Assembly: GCA_036874045.1 (NCBI GenBank)
Contig: CM072338.1
Span: 14,282,501-14,346,500, forward strand
Reading direction: 5' to 3'
DNA from: Cymodocea nodosa
Taxonomy: Eukaryota > Streptophyta > Magnoliopsida > Alismatales > Cymodoceaceae
Length of the DNA stretch: 64,000 nucleotides
The notes beneath the pieces are model-generated. The model had not been told where the DNA came from. It did not search any database and saw only the letters and a program-made list of their open reading frames with translations. Shown piece by piece: positions 1-27,120 of the stretch; the first letter of the stretch is position 1, and each line of letters opens with the position of its first letter. The position numbers and the translations under genes are program-made.

Positions 1-829
1 GGAATTAAGTTTGCATATTCCAAAGGAAATATATTTCAAACTTAGATGAAATATGCACTAGACATTTTGCAAGAAATTGAACTCATGAGAAATAAACCTA
101 AGAATACTCCAATAAAACAAGGTTCTTAGTTTTGAGATGATGCAACAAATTTATTGGAAAATCCTAATGGATATAGGAGATTTATTGGAAAGTTAATATA
201 TATTAATATAACTTGACTAGATATTACATATGTTGGTCTTGATTTATGTATAAACCAAAGGAAGTTCATTGAAAAGAAGTTACTTGCATATAGTAAAAAA
301 ACTCTTGGCAAAGGTATAATTTATTCTAGACATGGTGATCTAGAAGTTGGAGTATATTCAGATTCTAGCTATATTGGTGATTGAGTAGATCATAAATCCA
401 CCCTTGGTTACCACACATGTTGGAGGTAATTTGGTGACTTTGAAGAGTAAGAAAGAAAATGTCAGCTCTAAATTTAACATTAAATTTGAATATAAGTCCA
501 TGTCTCAGATTGTAAGTGAGATTATATGGATTAGTAGTCTCTTAACAAAGCTAAAGTTGTTGGTACAAGTTCTTATAAAGATCTATTATAACAATTAAAC
601 AACTATTTACATTGCTTGGAATACAACTTTTCATGAATAGACAAAACACATTGAAGTAGATTACACTATGTTTGAGATTTGATGATTAAAGGAATTATTT
701 TCACTACTTATATTAGATATTTAAAAGAGATAGCCGATATTTTTACAAAGGGGTTGAATGTAAAAGCTTTTGAATATTTATATAATAAGCTAGGCATGAT
801 CGATATATTTGCTCTAACTTGAAGGGGAG
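1..829 (+). pseudogene. Ty1-copia pol remnant, RT end and RNase H
   Basis: This is the 3' end of a copia polyprotein gene, broken by stops and frameshifts. From about 331 one frame reads HGDLEVGVYSDSSYIGD, and 404-598 reads VGGNLVTLKSKKENVSS, both typical of the copia RNase H domain. TKHIEVDYT follows at about 641, the usual C-terminal RNase H block. A purine-rich tract at 819-829 then precedes a likely LTR start. The first 60 bases closely match the copia at about 15.6 kb, so the two are related. The 5' part of the element lies outside the window. RNase H would remove the RNA template during reverse transcription; this copy cannot be functional. Confidence 0.8.
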
Positions 830-1000
830 TGTGAGGTAGTTTGGTCTTTTTCCATTCTTTATGTTACCCTAGGGTATATGACCATGTACCTTTGTTATTT
901 TTCATATAATGAATATACTTCTCTTCTTCTCCAATCTTCTTCCTCTTCTCTACCACCAACCTCCATCAATCTCCACTTGGGGTATCTTTTATCTTAATGT
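830..1000 (+). mobile_element. Copia 3' LTR fragment
   Basis: An LTR should begin at TGTGAGG (830), directly after the polypurine tract. It contains a TATA-like ATATAATGAATATA at about 906 and a CT-rich stretch from 920, as expected for the promoter and R region of a short plant copia LTR. The right edge is not visible, so the end is approximate. Confidence 0.5.
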
Positions 1001-1239
1001 TTTTTAAACAACTGAAGGGGAGATCTGTGATTTTGGCCTCTACTTGGTTAGCCCTACTTAATCTAGCTGATTAAGGAGTAAACAATGACTCTAGTTGTTT
1101 ATCTTTTAAAAAGAAAAAGCAATTCAAAAACACCTAAGTCAAACAATTAAAGGATTAGAACACCCTAACCATGACCATTGGAGTTGCAATTTTTATAAGG
1201 TTGGTGAATCATCCAATTATAGTAAAACAAAAATAGTAA

Positions 1240-2372
1240 AGTCCTAGTATTGGTATCCCATTCTAGAGGAATGGCATGCCAATCCTTGGGTTTGGGGCAT
1301 AATGAGCCTTTGGACCCAAAATGGTATGTTGAACTTGTGAATGGTTTACCTGCATGTTGCCGACAATGAGCAAAATAAGTCTAAAATGACATGCCAACAT
1401 GGGGTTTTCAGGAACTAAATGTTCTACAATTCAAGCACACATGAAAACATTCCAAAAATATCATCAAATAGGAATCCACATGCACATGAATGGAAAAAAT
1501 GAGAAGTAGCTATTTGTCAGACTTAACATTTTACCGTTATTTTGAGACCATCAGGTCCAGTTTTACATCATCACTCAAAGGAAGAGGAAGGAAAAGGGAT
1601 GGAGAAGTGATGGGGGTGCTTGGATGTCAGGTGGTAGGTGGTACGTTGGTGGTGTGCTATGAATTGTGAACAAACAAAAAGCAGGTAGACAGACATATTG
1701 GGCAATGCACACAGTTGTTGAGTGGCAGAGGTGCTAGATGGCATGTGTGAGTTGAAGCATGTGTATGTTGAAGTGGGTTCATCAGTCACGATGTGTGTTG
1801 GGGGTGTTCGAGGTTCAAAGGTTGGTCAGAAAACAGGGTTGGGTTCAGTTGGGAAAATGAGTGTCAAGGAAGGTGGCACTGACCTCCTTTTAAAGCTTCA
1901 TCCTTGCCAAAGGGGGCCATCAACAATTTTGGCAAGGGAATCCCATCACAAACAAGATAATTGGAGAGAGGCTTGTTGAAAAAGGGGGGCAGCAACCTAA
2001 AAATCGTGGGAATCTTCCTTGGGTGGAAGATCTTATGATGGGATAACCAATGGAAGATTTGGAAAGTGGGATTGACATTGGAGATGGTTTGTCAATACTT
2101 TGAATCTCCCTGGAAGGATGATCACAGATCCATGACAGACTGGGGAAGGGTTGGCATGTCAAAAACTCTAAACATGTCATGGGTGTGGGATAATGGCATG
2201 CTAAGAAATCAAGGGAATGGTCAAATGATACATTGAAAATGCCACATGTTAGCCAAAAAGGATATCAATCAAATGGTATACTGAAAAATATAGTTCTGGA
2301 TAAATTGGTATGCTAAAAAGGTGCTAAGTTAGCAAATCAGTATATTGAAGGATCTATCAGTATACCAAAAAG
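1240..2372 (+). repeat. Irregular array of TTGGTATGCT-type motifs
   Basis: Short related motifs recur: ggcatgcc, tggtatgttgaa, gacatgcc, ttggcatgtc, atggcatgctaag, tggtatactgaaaa, ttggtatgctaaaa and cagtatacc. They are densest in 2150-2372. Several are self-complementary around GGCATGCC or GGTATACC. The same motif on the opposite strand fills 26690-27120. No coding potential is convincing here. The array may be the interior of an LTR, but no ends were found. Confidence 0.45.
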
Positions 2373-4099
2373 TAGGGTGTCTATGCCTCTACGGCCTTGC
2401 TTGTTGCTTGATCATGAGTAGTAGTCATAGCTGGGTAATCATTTGTATGTGTGCCAATGCTAGTAGAAATTTGTAGTACATGAAGAAAGACTGTCTCCAA
2501 ATCTAGCAGGGTGTTCGCTCCAAGTATCTGCCCACACATCTAGGGTGAAAGTTTCAGTAGCTAGTTATGCTCATTCTAAATTTTTAAATTCAATGCAATT
2601 AAAAAGTTCTAAGGTTTTCCTAAGATGCATAAATGGGTAGCACACCAAATGAAAGCATCTCAACATTATTTCATTTTACATTACACATGACACATAATGG
2701 ATGCATGATATGATATGCACTAATGCTTATGAAATGCACAACTAAATAAGATTAAATTTACTTTAAGTCTTGTTATTATTTGTGTTTGGTTGTTATTTAT
2801 TTATTTGTTGTTTTTCATTTTTATTATTTACTTGAGTGAAAGAAAATGGTGGACTGACCATAGAAATAATCCTAAGAGGCTCAAAAGTTTATTATTAAAA
2901 GATTCTTGTTGTTGTTGCTTGAGATTTGTGCGTTATTAGCAACCTAAGTGAAAAATCAAAGGTAAGGAAATAGGTCGAATTGACCTTCGAGAATGAAATT
3001 GGATTTATGATCCATGAAGGAAAATAGATGTGAAGCTTGGTCCATGGGACTGGAAGGGAGGGATGAGGAGAGAAGAAGTGCATGCATAAAGCCTAATTTT
3101 ACATGCAATAGAGGTAAAATGTCCTCCAAAATGCATCCCTAATGACGAAGAAAAGGAGGAGAGGAGGATCCTTAAATGGTCCTCATGGAAGAAGAGAGTT
3201 GTGGATGCATTTTGATCCAAGATGAGATAAAGAGATGGGGAGGAAAAGGGATGAGGAGAGGGAAGATAGGAAAAAGATAGCTACATGCAAATAACCATGC
3301 CTCATCCTATTAGTGATGGGTTGTTGGACATGATTTCTAGTGATCTAAGAGTAGATAATTTCTTAGGGAACTAGCACTTAAGTTTGCAGAAATTTGTTGC
3401 TAAAGCTAAATCAGTTTAGGAAAGATTGTGAATGGATGCCACACATGAAGTGTATGATCATATGTGAATGCCACCATGAGTTTAGTGTCTTGATTTCTAA
3501 AAATTTCAGCAATTAAAATGAATACATGACAAACAAAAGGAATGCAACTATATATTTTGGTTAATGATTGGGCATGCATTGAATAGACATGAATAATGTA
3601 AAAAATGAATAGCATGGTAGGAACAACAATAGTCATGCAACCCTATTAATCTAGTAGCGTAATCAAAACGAAATCGAGTCCCCTTGAAAGATAACTCACC
3701 AAAGAAGCCAAAGGGAGCAGAATCATTGAAATCCAATGGCTGATGTGGAAATATCAACTGAGTGAGCTGAAGGTTTGAAGTAGAACTGGTAGTCTGACCT
3801 TGAGATGTTTGGGAGACCATAAACTCTCTATCCGCAGATCCAGAATCCAGTTATCTTTGAACCTCCAAAAACTCAGCTCGAGCTCTGAATATGGTTAAAA
3901 GAGTAGAGGAATTTGACAGTCAGATTGAAAGTTATAAGGCAAAACAAAACAGTGCACAGACAAATAGTAAATAATAAAACAGTAAATGAAATTGGCCTAT
4001 CACTGATTGGCCACCAGTTGATCGATTCTGGCAGTCCAGAGAGGTCCTTGAGTAATGGGTAGGGGTAGTACCTTTCAACAATTGGCTGATGGTGAGCTT
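2373..4099. other. No gene recognised
   Basis: Only short ORFs without recognisable domains. 3000-3250 is purine-rich (GGA/GAAG on the plus strand). Presumably decayed repeat, but no family could be named. Confidence 0.4.
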
Positions 4100-4640
4100 T
4101 ACCAACCATGCCCCACTCATTCTCTCGACAACAGTTAATGAGCAGAGTTTGGGTGGTGGAGCATTGCTAGCAACTGGTGAAAGTGGTCGAGTAGAGCTTG
4201 GCAATGTAGTATGGGTGGTGGCCGTCAGAAGTAGTAGTCTGGCCAAGCTTGGGTGGTAACTAGTGGAGTTTGCAACAGGGCGTGCAAGGTGCTTTGGTGG
4301 AGGGAGTTGTGGGTGGTGATGCAATTTGGCATGTGGTGGAGTGGCTTGTGGGTGGATGGGTAGTGGAAGTGGCTTTTGGGTGGACAAGAAGTAGAGGTGG
4401 CTTGGGAGTGTGATCGTGCTCTGTCCAAACAGGGAGTTGGGGTTGTCATGCAGTGACTCAGGGGTGCTTGAAATTCCAGTCTGATGGTTGCTTGGGAATC
4501 ACTAGGGGTGCTTCATTTAGATGGGGGTGGTCATGCAGTGGCTCGGAAATGACTCACTCTATGGTGCCTCAGACATTGTTGGGAGAGGATTCTTACAGGT
4601 GGTCCAACAAGCTGTTGCACAGAAAAAGAGGTGGTTGCAC
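4100..4640. repeat. GTGG-rich low-complexity stretch
   Basis: The plus strand is rich in GTGG/GGTGG, so the minus strand is rich in CCAC/CCAT. The open minus-strand frame from 4387 to 3932 is made of Pro, His, Thr and Ser, which follows from base composition. No domain, signal or homologue is recognisable, so I treat it as low-complexity DNA and not as a gene. Confidence 0.45.
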
Positions 4641-5598
4641 AGTGAAATCCCAATCACTTTTAGATGTGAAATCTTCTTGTTGAGTGCTAATCTACACATT
4701 TTCTTCTCTTTTTTCACTAGGGTGTGCAATGCTTTCCTTCTGTCCTATTTTCATTACACCTATTGTCAAGCATAACAATAACATAACCTTGAGAAGATTA
4801 TGCTCTAATGGTTTATCTTTGAGATTCTTGTTTATATTGGAATCATAGCTCAGCTTTTTGCATCAATCTTTCTCTTTTGTTTGTGCTTGGAACTGGTTGT
4901 GGAGATCATGCCTATTAAGGTGGCAAGGTAATGGCACCTGGTGCCTAGGTGATGCTTAGGCACCCAGTTTTTTATTTATTTACCTGATCTTTAGATATAG
5001 GTATTTAAGGTTTTTTATTTTTTAATTTAGCCATATAATACATTAATAAATTGAAATACATTAATAATGTACCAATGAAATCTGAACATAAATAACATTG
5101 TCATTAACTACAAAATAGCTAATAATTATCACAAGTGACAAATTAATAAGAAAAAAAAAGGATCATCTCCAAAAGTCAATAATAAATAACCAATACAAGA
5201 TCGTTATAGATATCTTTTGATTGACTGCAATGAGATGCAATAATTTTTTGAAAAAAGTTGCTCAAAATATCCACCAATTTTATACTGAAGTTTCAATTGT
5301 CTTCATTTTAGATTTGTATATGGGACCAATCTACATCCTTTTTGATCCAGCTATCAGATCTTGATTGATCCTGAACACTGGTTATAACATGTCAAGGAAT
5401 TCTACTCTAATTTGTTGTTGAAGTTCAATGAATTGAAAAATGGACACTTGTCAACAAAATTTTGACATGCCAGTGCTAGTGATGGAAACATGGAAACTAA
5501 AATAATTTTTTGAAACGAAATTACCACACTAACATCAACTATGATGTTGTGTTGACAAGTTGAAATATCAATACATATCAGTGAAATTTCAATGACAA
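4641..5598. other. No gene; contains a GGTGCC palindrome cluster
   Basis: No coding signal. At 4940-4947 and 4957-4964, arms GGTGCCTA and TAGGCACC pair around 9 bases. An overlapping palindrome, GGCACCTGGTGCC, sits at 4933-4945. Similar cores occur at 9921 and 36209. Confidence 0.5.
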
Positions 5599-5781
5599 TT
5601 TTTTTTATATAAAGTCTCCAATCAATTAATAGGGTGGTGGCCTGATATAAATGAAGAGATTACAAAAAGATGGGGATAGTGCAAAATTCACACTACAAGT
5701 GTTCAAGAATTAGAACTAGAGGAGGTCAGCAGAAGACCTCCTGAAATTAAGAAAGCCTTGGGAATCATTTGATAACTGAGA

Positions 5782-6075
5782 TCAAAAGGAGATAGAAAGA
5801 TGAGTCTCATTTCCATATTCAGCATTGCATTTGTGATAAAGGCCTTGCTTTGCTAGAAGGTCTTCAAGATTGTTGCCCTTCTTGAAAGTGTGTCGGAAAC
5901 TCTGTACTTGATTAATTAGTGGAGTGATATTGAGCCTTACAAACCTATTGATAGTGGTCGGGCATACACCATTTGTAATGGCTCTATGCAGAATTTGAGA
6001 GTCAATTTCCACTTCAATTAAACCAAGGTGAAAACCCTTAAATGTGCAAAGTACAAGACCCTTGATAAAGGGCAT
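5782..6075 (-). pseudogene. LINE RNase H domain fragment
   Basis: A 97-residue frame reads GFHLGLIEVEIDSQ, then RHTFKKGNNLEDLLAKQGL near its end. These are the second-acidic-residue and C-terminal segments of the plant LINE RNase H (RVT_3-type) domain. The N-terminal strand with the first catalytic Asp is not in this frame. It sits at the 3' end of the LINE, where this domain is expected. Confidence 0.7.
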
Positions 6076-7068
6076 TGATTTCTGCCGAGATGCTGTCTAT
6101 TGATCCATAGTAGTTGCTGAAAGCAAAAATCAACTCCCCTTTGCTGTTTCTAAGTACACCTCTCGAAGCATGTTGCTGAGCAACTTGCCCCATCTGTATT
6201 CAATTTTAGAGAGTTCTCATCTAGTCTGCACCAATTTAACCACACTCCACCACTAGGTTTGTTGCTGGCCCGCAGAGAGATGTCATGAAACAAGGAAAAC
6301 TCTTGTAGATCCATTCAGACCCTACCATAGACATTCTTAAATGACTCCTCTTTACCCCCATAGTAGGTGTTGCAGTAGCTTTTCCAGCAATTCCATAAAA
6401 GCATTGCTGTGAAGAATTTTTTGATCTTTGAGTGGGAATGTTTAGCCCTAGTTTGAAGAGACTGGAAAACTTTTTGTTTTCCAATCTAGTTGAGTTTGAA
6501 GCTTGGTTTTAAAGAGATCATTACACCACTTCCTATAGAGAAAAACCTACTCTCCACAGAGTCAAAAATGTTCAATGGAGTCTTGATGCTTCTAAATTCT
6601 GCAGCAAAGACAAAATGATGTAAGGGAGATTCCTCTCTTCTGAAGATTATCATCTATGGGCAGGGCATTAGAGAACATTCTCCTTAGGAAAAAAGAGACT
6701 TTTGTGGAGAAGGGTTTGGTCCAAATACCAACAAAAAGGGGGTATTTAGGATGGATGTGGTTTCAGGCAGTCTTCACTTCAATCAAATTATGTTTGGAAT
6801 AAACCCAGAGAAACTGATCTTCAGAATTGGAAATCAGATTCAACCTTTTAAAAATCTCCTCTTTGATGTTGCTAGATAAGTTGAGCTCCTCAAGAATTAT
6901 TCTATTAGCGTTTATCTCCTCAACAGTCAAGGAGAGGTGATCATTCAGAATAGTCTCATGGTCAGCTATCCTACAACAGTTGAGCCACCAAGCTTGCCAG
7001 AAATTTATCCTGCCAAGACCTCCTCTCCACTTAGCATGTTTAATGATCCCATCCCAAGCTTGTAGGAT

Positions 7069-8314
7069 CTATTTGGCATTGAAAGTAAGACCTTCAGAAC
7101 TCTGATTCTTCTTGGATAGAAAATTTGCAAGAGCTCTCGACCAAAGGCTGCTATAATTGAGGATTCTCCACACCATCTTCATGCACAAGGCTTGCATTAC
7201 CTCATTCAGATCTCTAATCCCAAGGCCTCCCTCTACCTTAGGTTTGGTTATTTTGAACCATCTCACCCAATTGATATGTTTCTCCTTGTTGCTCCACAAG
7301 AAGGAAGCACAAAACTTTCTGCAACTATCTATAATCCCTTGAGGAGTGTCATACATACCAAGAGTGTGTATAGGGATACTTGAAAGCATATGTTTGATGA
7401 GGATTAATCTTCCACCAAGAGAGAGTAAGCTTCTCTTCCAACCTGCGAGTTTGTTTTGTATTTTGAGGAAAATATATTCAAAATATCTTACTTTGCTTCT
7501 ACCCTTGAAAATAGGGCAGCCCAAATACCTAAAGGGAAAGCCCCCTCTTTTGAAACCAGTGATGCTGGTGATAAGTCTAACCAACAGAGTGCCAAATTTT
7601 TAGCAGCAATGAAAGAGCTCTTGCATTATTAACCTTTTGGCCAATGAAAGATTGGTAGCTGTTAAGCAGACTCATGACAACTTCCACACTTTCTTTCCTT
7701 TTGTTCGGGAACAGTATTAGATTATCAACATAAAGCAAATGAGAGATCACCAAGCTGCTGTAGCCTGTATCATGTGGAACAATTTTCCTGTCCAGAACTA
7801 GTTTGTCTAAACTTCTAAAGAATAGTTTCTCTGTGATGATAAACAAATAAGCAGATAAAAGGTCTCTCTGCCTCAACCCTCTGGATGATGAGAAGAATGG
7901 GGGAAGGAACACCATTGATCAGTACAGAAAAACTCATTTCCTCAATGTAATTTCTAATGATATTGATTAATTCCACAGAGAAACTGAACCTTTGCATCAC
8001 CACATAAATAGTCCATTTTATACGATCATAAACTTTTTCCATGTCAATATTATGAGATTCCCTCCACTGTCTAATTTTTCAATCATTTTGACCAAATGTT
8101 GCATCAGGAAGACATTGTCAAATAAAGTTCTACCCTTGACAAAAACTCCTTGAGTAGGGGAAATGATTCTATTTAGGAGATGCAAGAGGTGGTGGGCAAG
8201 CACTTTGGCCAAGATTTTGTACCTCGTATTCCATATGCTTATAGAGTGAAAGTCTTTGAATTCATTGTAATCTCTTCTTTTTTTGGAATTAATGCAAGGA
8301 AAGTGGCCTTTCAA
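7069..8314 (-). pseudogene. LINE reverse transcriptase, frameshifted
   Basis: Three overlapping minus-strand frames make up one RT. Frame 8314-8018 reads NEFKDFHSISIWNTRYKILA and ISPTQGVFVKGRTLFDNVFL, the N-terminal RT blocks. Frame 7915-7577 holds SSSRGLRQRD and then YVDNL in place of the catalytic Y-x-D-D. Frame 7584-7069 has FRYLGCPIFKG and GWKRSLLSLGGRLILIKHML, the region after the palm. The second catalytic Asp is Asn (AAT, complement of 7721-7723). With at least two frameshifts the enzyme would be dead. Confidence 0.8.
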
Positions 8315-8536
8315 GATTTGTCAAGTATTTCCCCTTTAAAGACCTCTTGAATGGCAGTCACCACATCACTACAAACCACATCCCACATGTCTTGACATGT
8401 GGTGATGTTTAATTCCATGAGTAAAGTTCAATATTCTTGCTTTCTTTCTTTGATTGTTTTCCTCTTATCAGAAAATATAATACATGTTAGCTTATAATTA
8501 TACATTTCATTCAATTATACAAAAGCATTTTATTAG

Positions 8537-23526
<14,990 letters not shown>

Positions 23527-26500
23527 ACAATAGCTCCTCTAGTCATAAATATTTAATTGTTACAGTTCCAAATTTGGATTGTGTTGGTTTTTTCTTTTCA
23601 CAGTTGCAATGACTGTTGAAGGCTCCATTTGACTGTTCCCATCCGTTTTCGCCTATGGTGCATGTAAATTTATGCTCCATTTTACCATGTCGGACTTTGC
23701 AGTGTAGCTTGAAATCAAGTTATGTTCTTATTTTAGGCTTTTTAAAGTTTCAGTATTTGGACATTACTTGGTAAAAAAATGAGTCTAAAGACCTCTTTTT
23801 CGCAAATTTTGAGAAAGATAGAATTGTTGACACTATGGAAATTTATAGAATTTAGAATTCAAAGGAAAGCAAATTTCTATGACCATCTTTTTTTATTGTG
23901 TTTATTGAAAAAGGAAATTGAAATTTATTTTATTGACTTATTTTTTAAAATAATGAATACTATGAAAGCTAGGAAATATAAAAGTGCACCTACAGGTTGA
24001 TAAGAACTTATATATTAGTCACTATATCTTAACATAATCATTCATTAATAAGTTATTGAAAAATTTTAACTATTAATATAGAAATTATTTAATATATACT
24101 TAATATTGTTATGCCTTCAATTTTTCCAATGTAAAATATAGTTAGGATTCTTATATTTTTATGATGAAGTTTGTATAACTCATGTAAATTGGTTTTATAT
24201 GGTGCCTTCATTGATCATGATGTTGGATGCATTTGAAGTCTTTGGTTGCATACAATCATGGGAACACTTATGGAAGAATTAAGGAAAATTATGTCGAAAT
24301 CTTGGGAGAGTTGCATCAATAGTGGAGTGTGCAATGTGAGGGTCATCTACACACACTTTTTTTAGCTAACAATTATTTATTTTGACGATTTTCAAAATAT
24401 TTATGTTGTATTTTATAAAAATTGTCTTGAGCTCACAAATTAAGCTATGATGCATAAAGGAAGAAGATGTAAGCATGAAGGGGATTTCATGCAAAGAGAA
24501 AGATGGATTACAGATTTGACTACAAGAATTAAGTTGGATTGGCTTCAAAGTCAAAAGTTGTACATATGTTATAACATAAATTCAAGTATTGAAGGTTTTT
24601 ATTCTTCTTCTTGAGTCTTGGATGAGTAGGAATCCTCACAAACCAAATAAAATGGGCATGCATCATGTAGAAGTTTGAGGTTGGAAATTAATTAAAAATG
24701 AATTTCTTGATGAAGGGTTTTTATTCTTCTTAAGGAATGGAGTGAATATGTGGTGTCACCGTCATGCTCTCTTTTGTCGTTGAGTGCTTTGAAATTGTTG
24801 GTCGTTGTTCACATTACCGATTCGTGGCATGTTAAGCCCTATTATTAGTGTACTCCAAAGGCATATATCTTCATCAAGTTCTTAGGTTCAAGTCCTAGCC
24901 TTCAATGGCATTAGAAGGCACTAAAGAACAAAGCAGAAGCCAATTTCTGCAGAAGAGAAGGCACGGTTCTCATGATATTTCTTATCTTTGCTTCCCAATC
25001 TCAGTCCAAGTCTTAAGAAATATGAAACGACTTCCCAAAAAAAATAGGCTCACCTAGCAATAAGATTTTGTTGATGCGTAGGTATGTTTCCTTTCTCCCC
25101 ATGAATCTCTTTCTCGTCTCTACCAAGTACATCCTCTATGATTTGATTCCTAGAACGATCAGACATAAATTTTCAATTCCATGGGGGGCTTCGGCTTCTT
25201 AGGCAATAACTTTAGATGCCATGCTATCATGATCCCATCTGTTGGTTAGGCTTAGTTGCTGGTTGTTTAAGCTTATGGGTAATAGAAACCAAGCGAATGT
25301 CATTACAAGCTACCATTGCATAGCCTAGTCTAGCACACACCACCGTTAGCACACAGTCTGATGCAACTTAAGGGCACGCATAGGCAGCTGCTATATTCTA
25401 TCTCCTTTGCTTCTCTTAGAATCACCTAGAATCATTGTGAATGATCCACATGTTCATCCTCCTTTTAGCTTATAGATGGTAAGAAATCTAAACCTGAAGG
25501 CAAGTTCTACAAGTGCAGCTTAGGTAGGTGGCTATCATCACATGCTAGCCAATTGCACTAGCTATCTCATTCTTCTCTCATCTCTAATCATCCTTGCTTG
25601 GTCCGGGTAAGCTACCTTTTCACTCTACTCCTTCCATGCACTCCATTAGTATTAGTTATAAGTTATAGACGCACATTTTGTTGGCAAAATCTTTTTCAAG
25701 CGTTTTTAGTGATATAAAATTTAATGATAAATATATAGTAGAATGTATGTAAGTTTGTTGTAGGACCCAAAAAAAGAAAATTGCAAGTAAAGTCAAAGAA
25801 AATCAATTTAACTTAAGTAAAGTTGTAAGACAAGCAAGAAGATTTAGAAGATTAAATTAAGGTAGAAGAAAATATTGAAGAAATCAAGGAGAGACAAGTT
25901 GTATAAGAAGAAGATAAAGAAATCATTTTAAAGTCATGAATCATTGACGTAATCTTGATTTGTGTCTTTAGGCTTATTGTAAATTCCTTTAATGTTATGT
26001 ATATTTATACCTACTATCAAACACCTACTCTTGTAAGAACTCTAGAATTAATAATGTTTGAGCGAGAGCAGAATTAGGATGGGTAACTACCAAAGAAGTT
26101 CTCGTGTAGTGACTATGGGCAGTAGTGTTGACTCTGCTCAAGTGTTAGCAAGCTGTAAGTGTGTGCACCACCTATCCAACCTACGTGTCATCATTGCGGG
26201 CCTTGCCTTAATCAATATTCTCAATTGAATTGGTGGATGGGGCCACTTAGGATACCCCTAACTAATTGAGAATCTCTACAAGATAAAGTATGCGGTATTT
26301 GGAGTAGTCTACTATATTAGAGCCTAACAAAAACTCCTACAAGCTTTTACCTCCTTAGATACTTCTGGTGTATATCAGACTATTTGAGTGTACATTAAGA
26401 CTCACATGTCATCACCTTCATGGATACTTTTAGTATATATCAAGCTTTGAGTGTCTATGAAGACTCACCTTCTATCACCTTCAAAGATATTCCTAGTGTT

Positions 26501-26689
26501 CACCTGTTTGAGTGTCTAAGGAAGATCTAAAAAAAAAAAAATTATGTTAAAATTCAAATTCTAAGTAAAAAAAAATTCCTTTAATGCTCTCTCGTGCTAA
26601 ACTTTTCATATAAGACATGGAGGATAGATGCATATACTTAGATTAAATACTTAAAGAAATTTATTCATATATCAACTTAGGCATTTACA
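23527..26689. other. MTK 3' flank and intergenic, no gene seen
   Basis: The first few hundred bases are probably MTK 3' UTR. The rest has only short ORFs without domains. 24890-24905 has a weak pol III B-box resemblance, not enough for a SINE call. 26340-26520 has a loose repeat around gtatatca and gagtgt. Confidence 0.5.
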
Positions 26690-27120
26690 CTACCACAAAA
26701 TCGACATAACATTTATGAAAAATGAAATATTGATTTTTAAACCAAGAGTGCAATAATCAACTTCTAGACCTAGATTGACATATCAAATTTAGTAATAACA
26801 TACCATTTCTATCCAATAATAATTATCGAACGAAGAACGACATGCCAATTACTAACCTCGAAATATCATTCCAAAGGACAAGCCTGTAGTTACTTTCCAA
26901 AGCAAAAACGGTATACAAAAAACAACATGCCATTATGTCCTTTTAGAATTTAAAATTCATAACATAAGAAATATCAATTTTTTCATCAATATATTAATTG
27001 ACCTTCAAGAAGTTATGTTTCACTTTGACTAGCATACCAATTTTCTCATTAGAGTATATTGATTGTTCTAATCATTAGAAAAATAACATATCAAAATGAC
27101 TAATAGCATACCGAATCTAT
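26690..27120 (-). repeat. Array of AGCATACCAAT-type motifs
   Basis: Copies include gacatatcaaa, aacataccatt, gacatgccaat, aacatgccatt, agcataccaat, aacatatcaaa and agcataccgaat, spaced irregularly by 20-70 bases. The reverse complement, TTGGTATGCT, is the motif of the 1240-2372 array, so both belong to one repeat family in opposite orientation. Confidence 0.5.

Larger units (their letters stand above)
5599..8340 (-). mobile_element. 5'-truncated LINE retrotransposon
   Basis: A non-LTR element lies on the minus strand. Its 3' end is marked by an 8-base A run (T run on the plus strand at 5599-5606) after a 3' UTR. Reading 5'-3' on the minus strand there is a reverse transcriptase (8314 down to about 7577), a thumb and downstream region (7584-7069), a degraded stretch, then RNase H (6075-5782). 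The order RT then RNase H is that of plant L1-type LINEs. The endonuclease domain expected upstream of RT is missing, so the copy is 5'-truncated near 8340, as is common after target-primed reverse transcription. No convincing target duplication was found. It lies upstream of the first visible MTK exon, probably in an intron of that gene. Confidence 0.8.

Noticed and set aside
3932-4387. 151-codon minus-strand ORF
   Set aside because: Composed of Pro, His, Thr and Ser from a GTGG-rich strand, with no domain and no codon-like pattern.
24780-25040. Possible SINE: ggttcaagtcctag resembles a B box and an A run follows
   Set aside because: No matching A box at the right distance and no target duplication.
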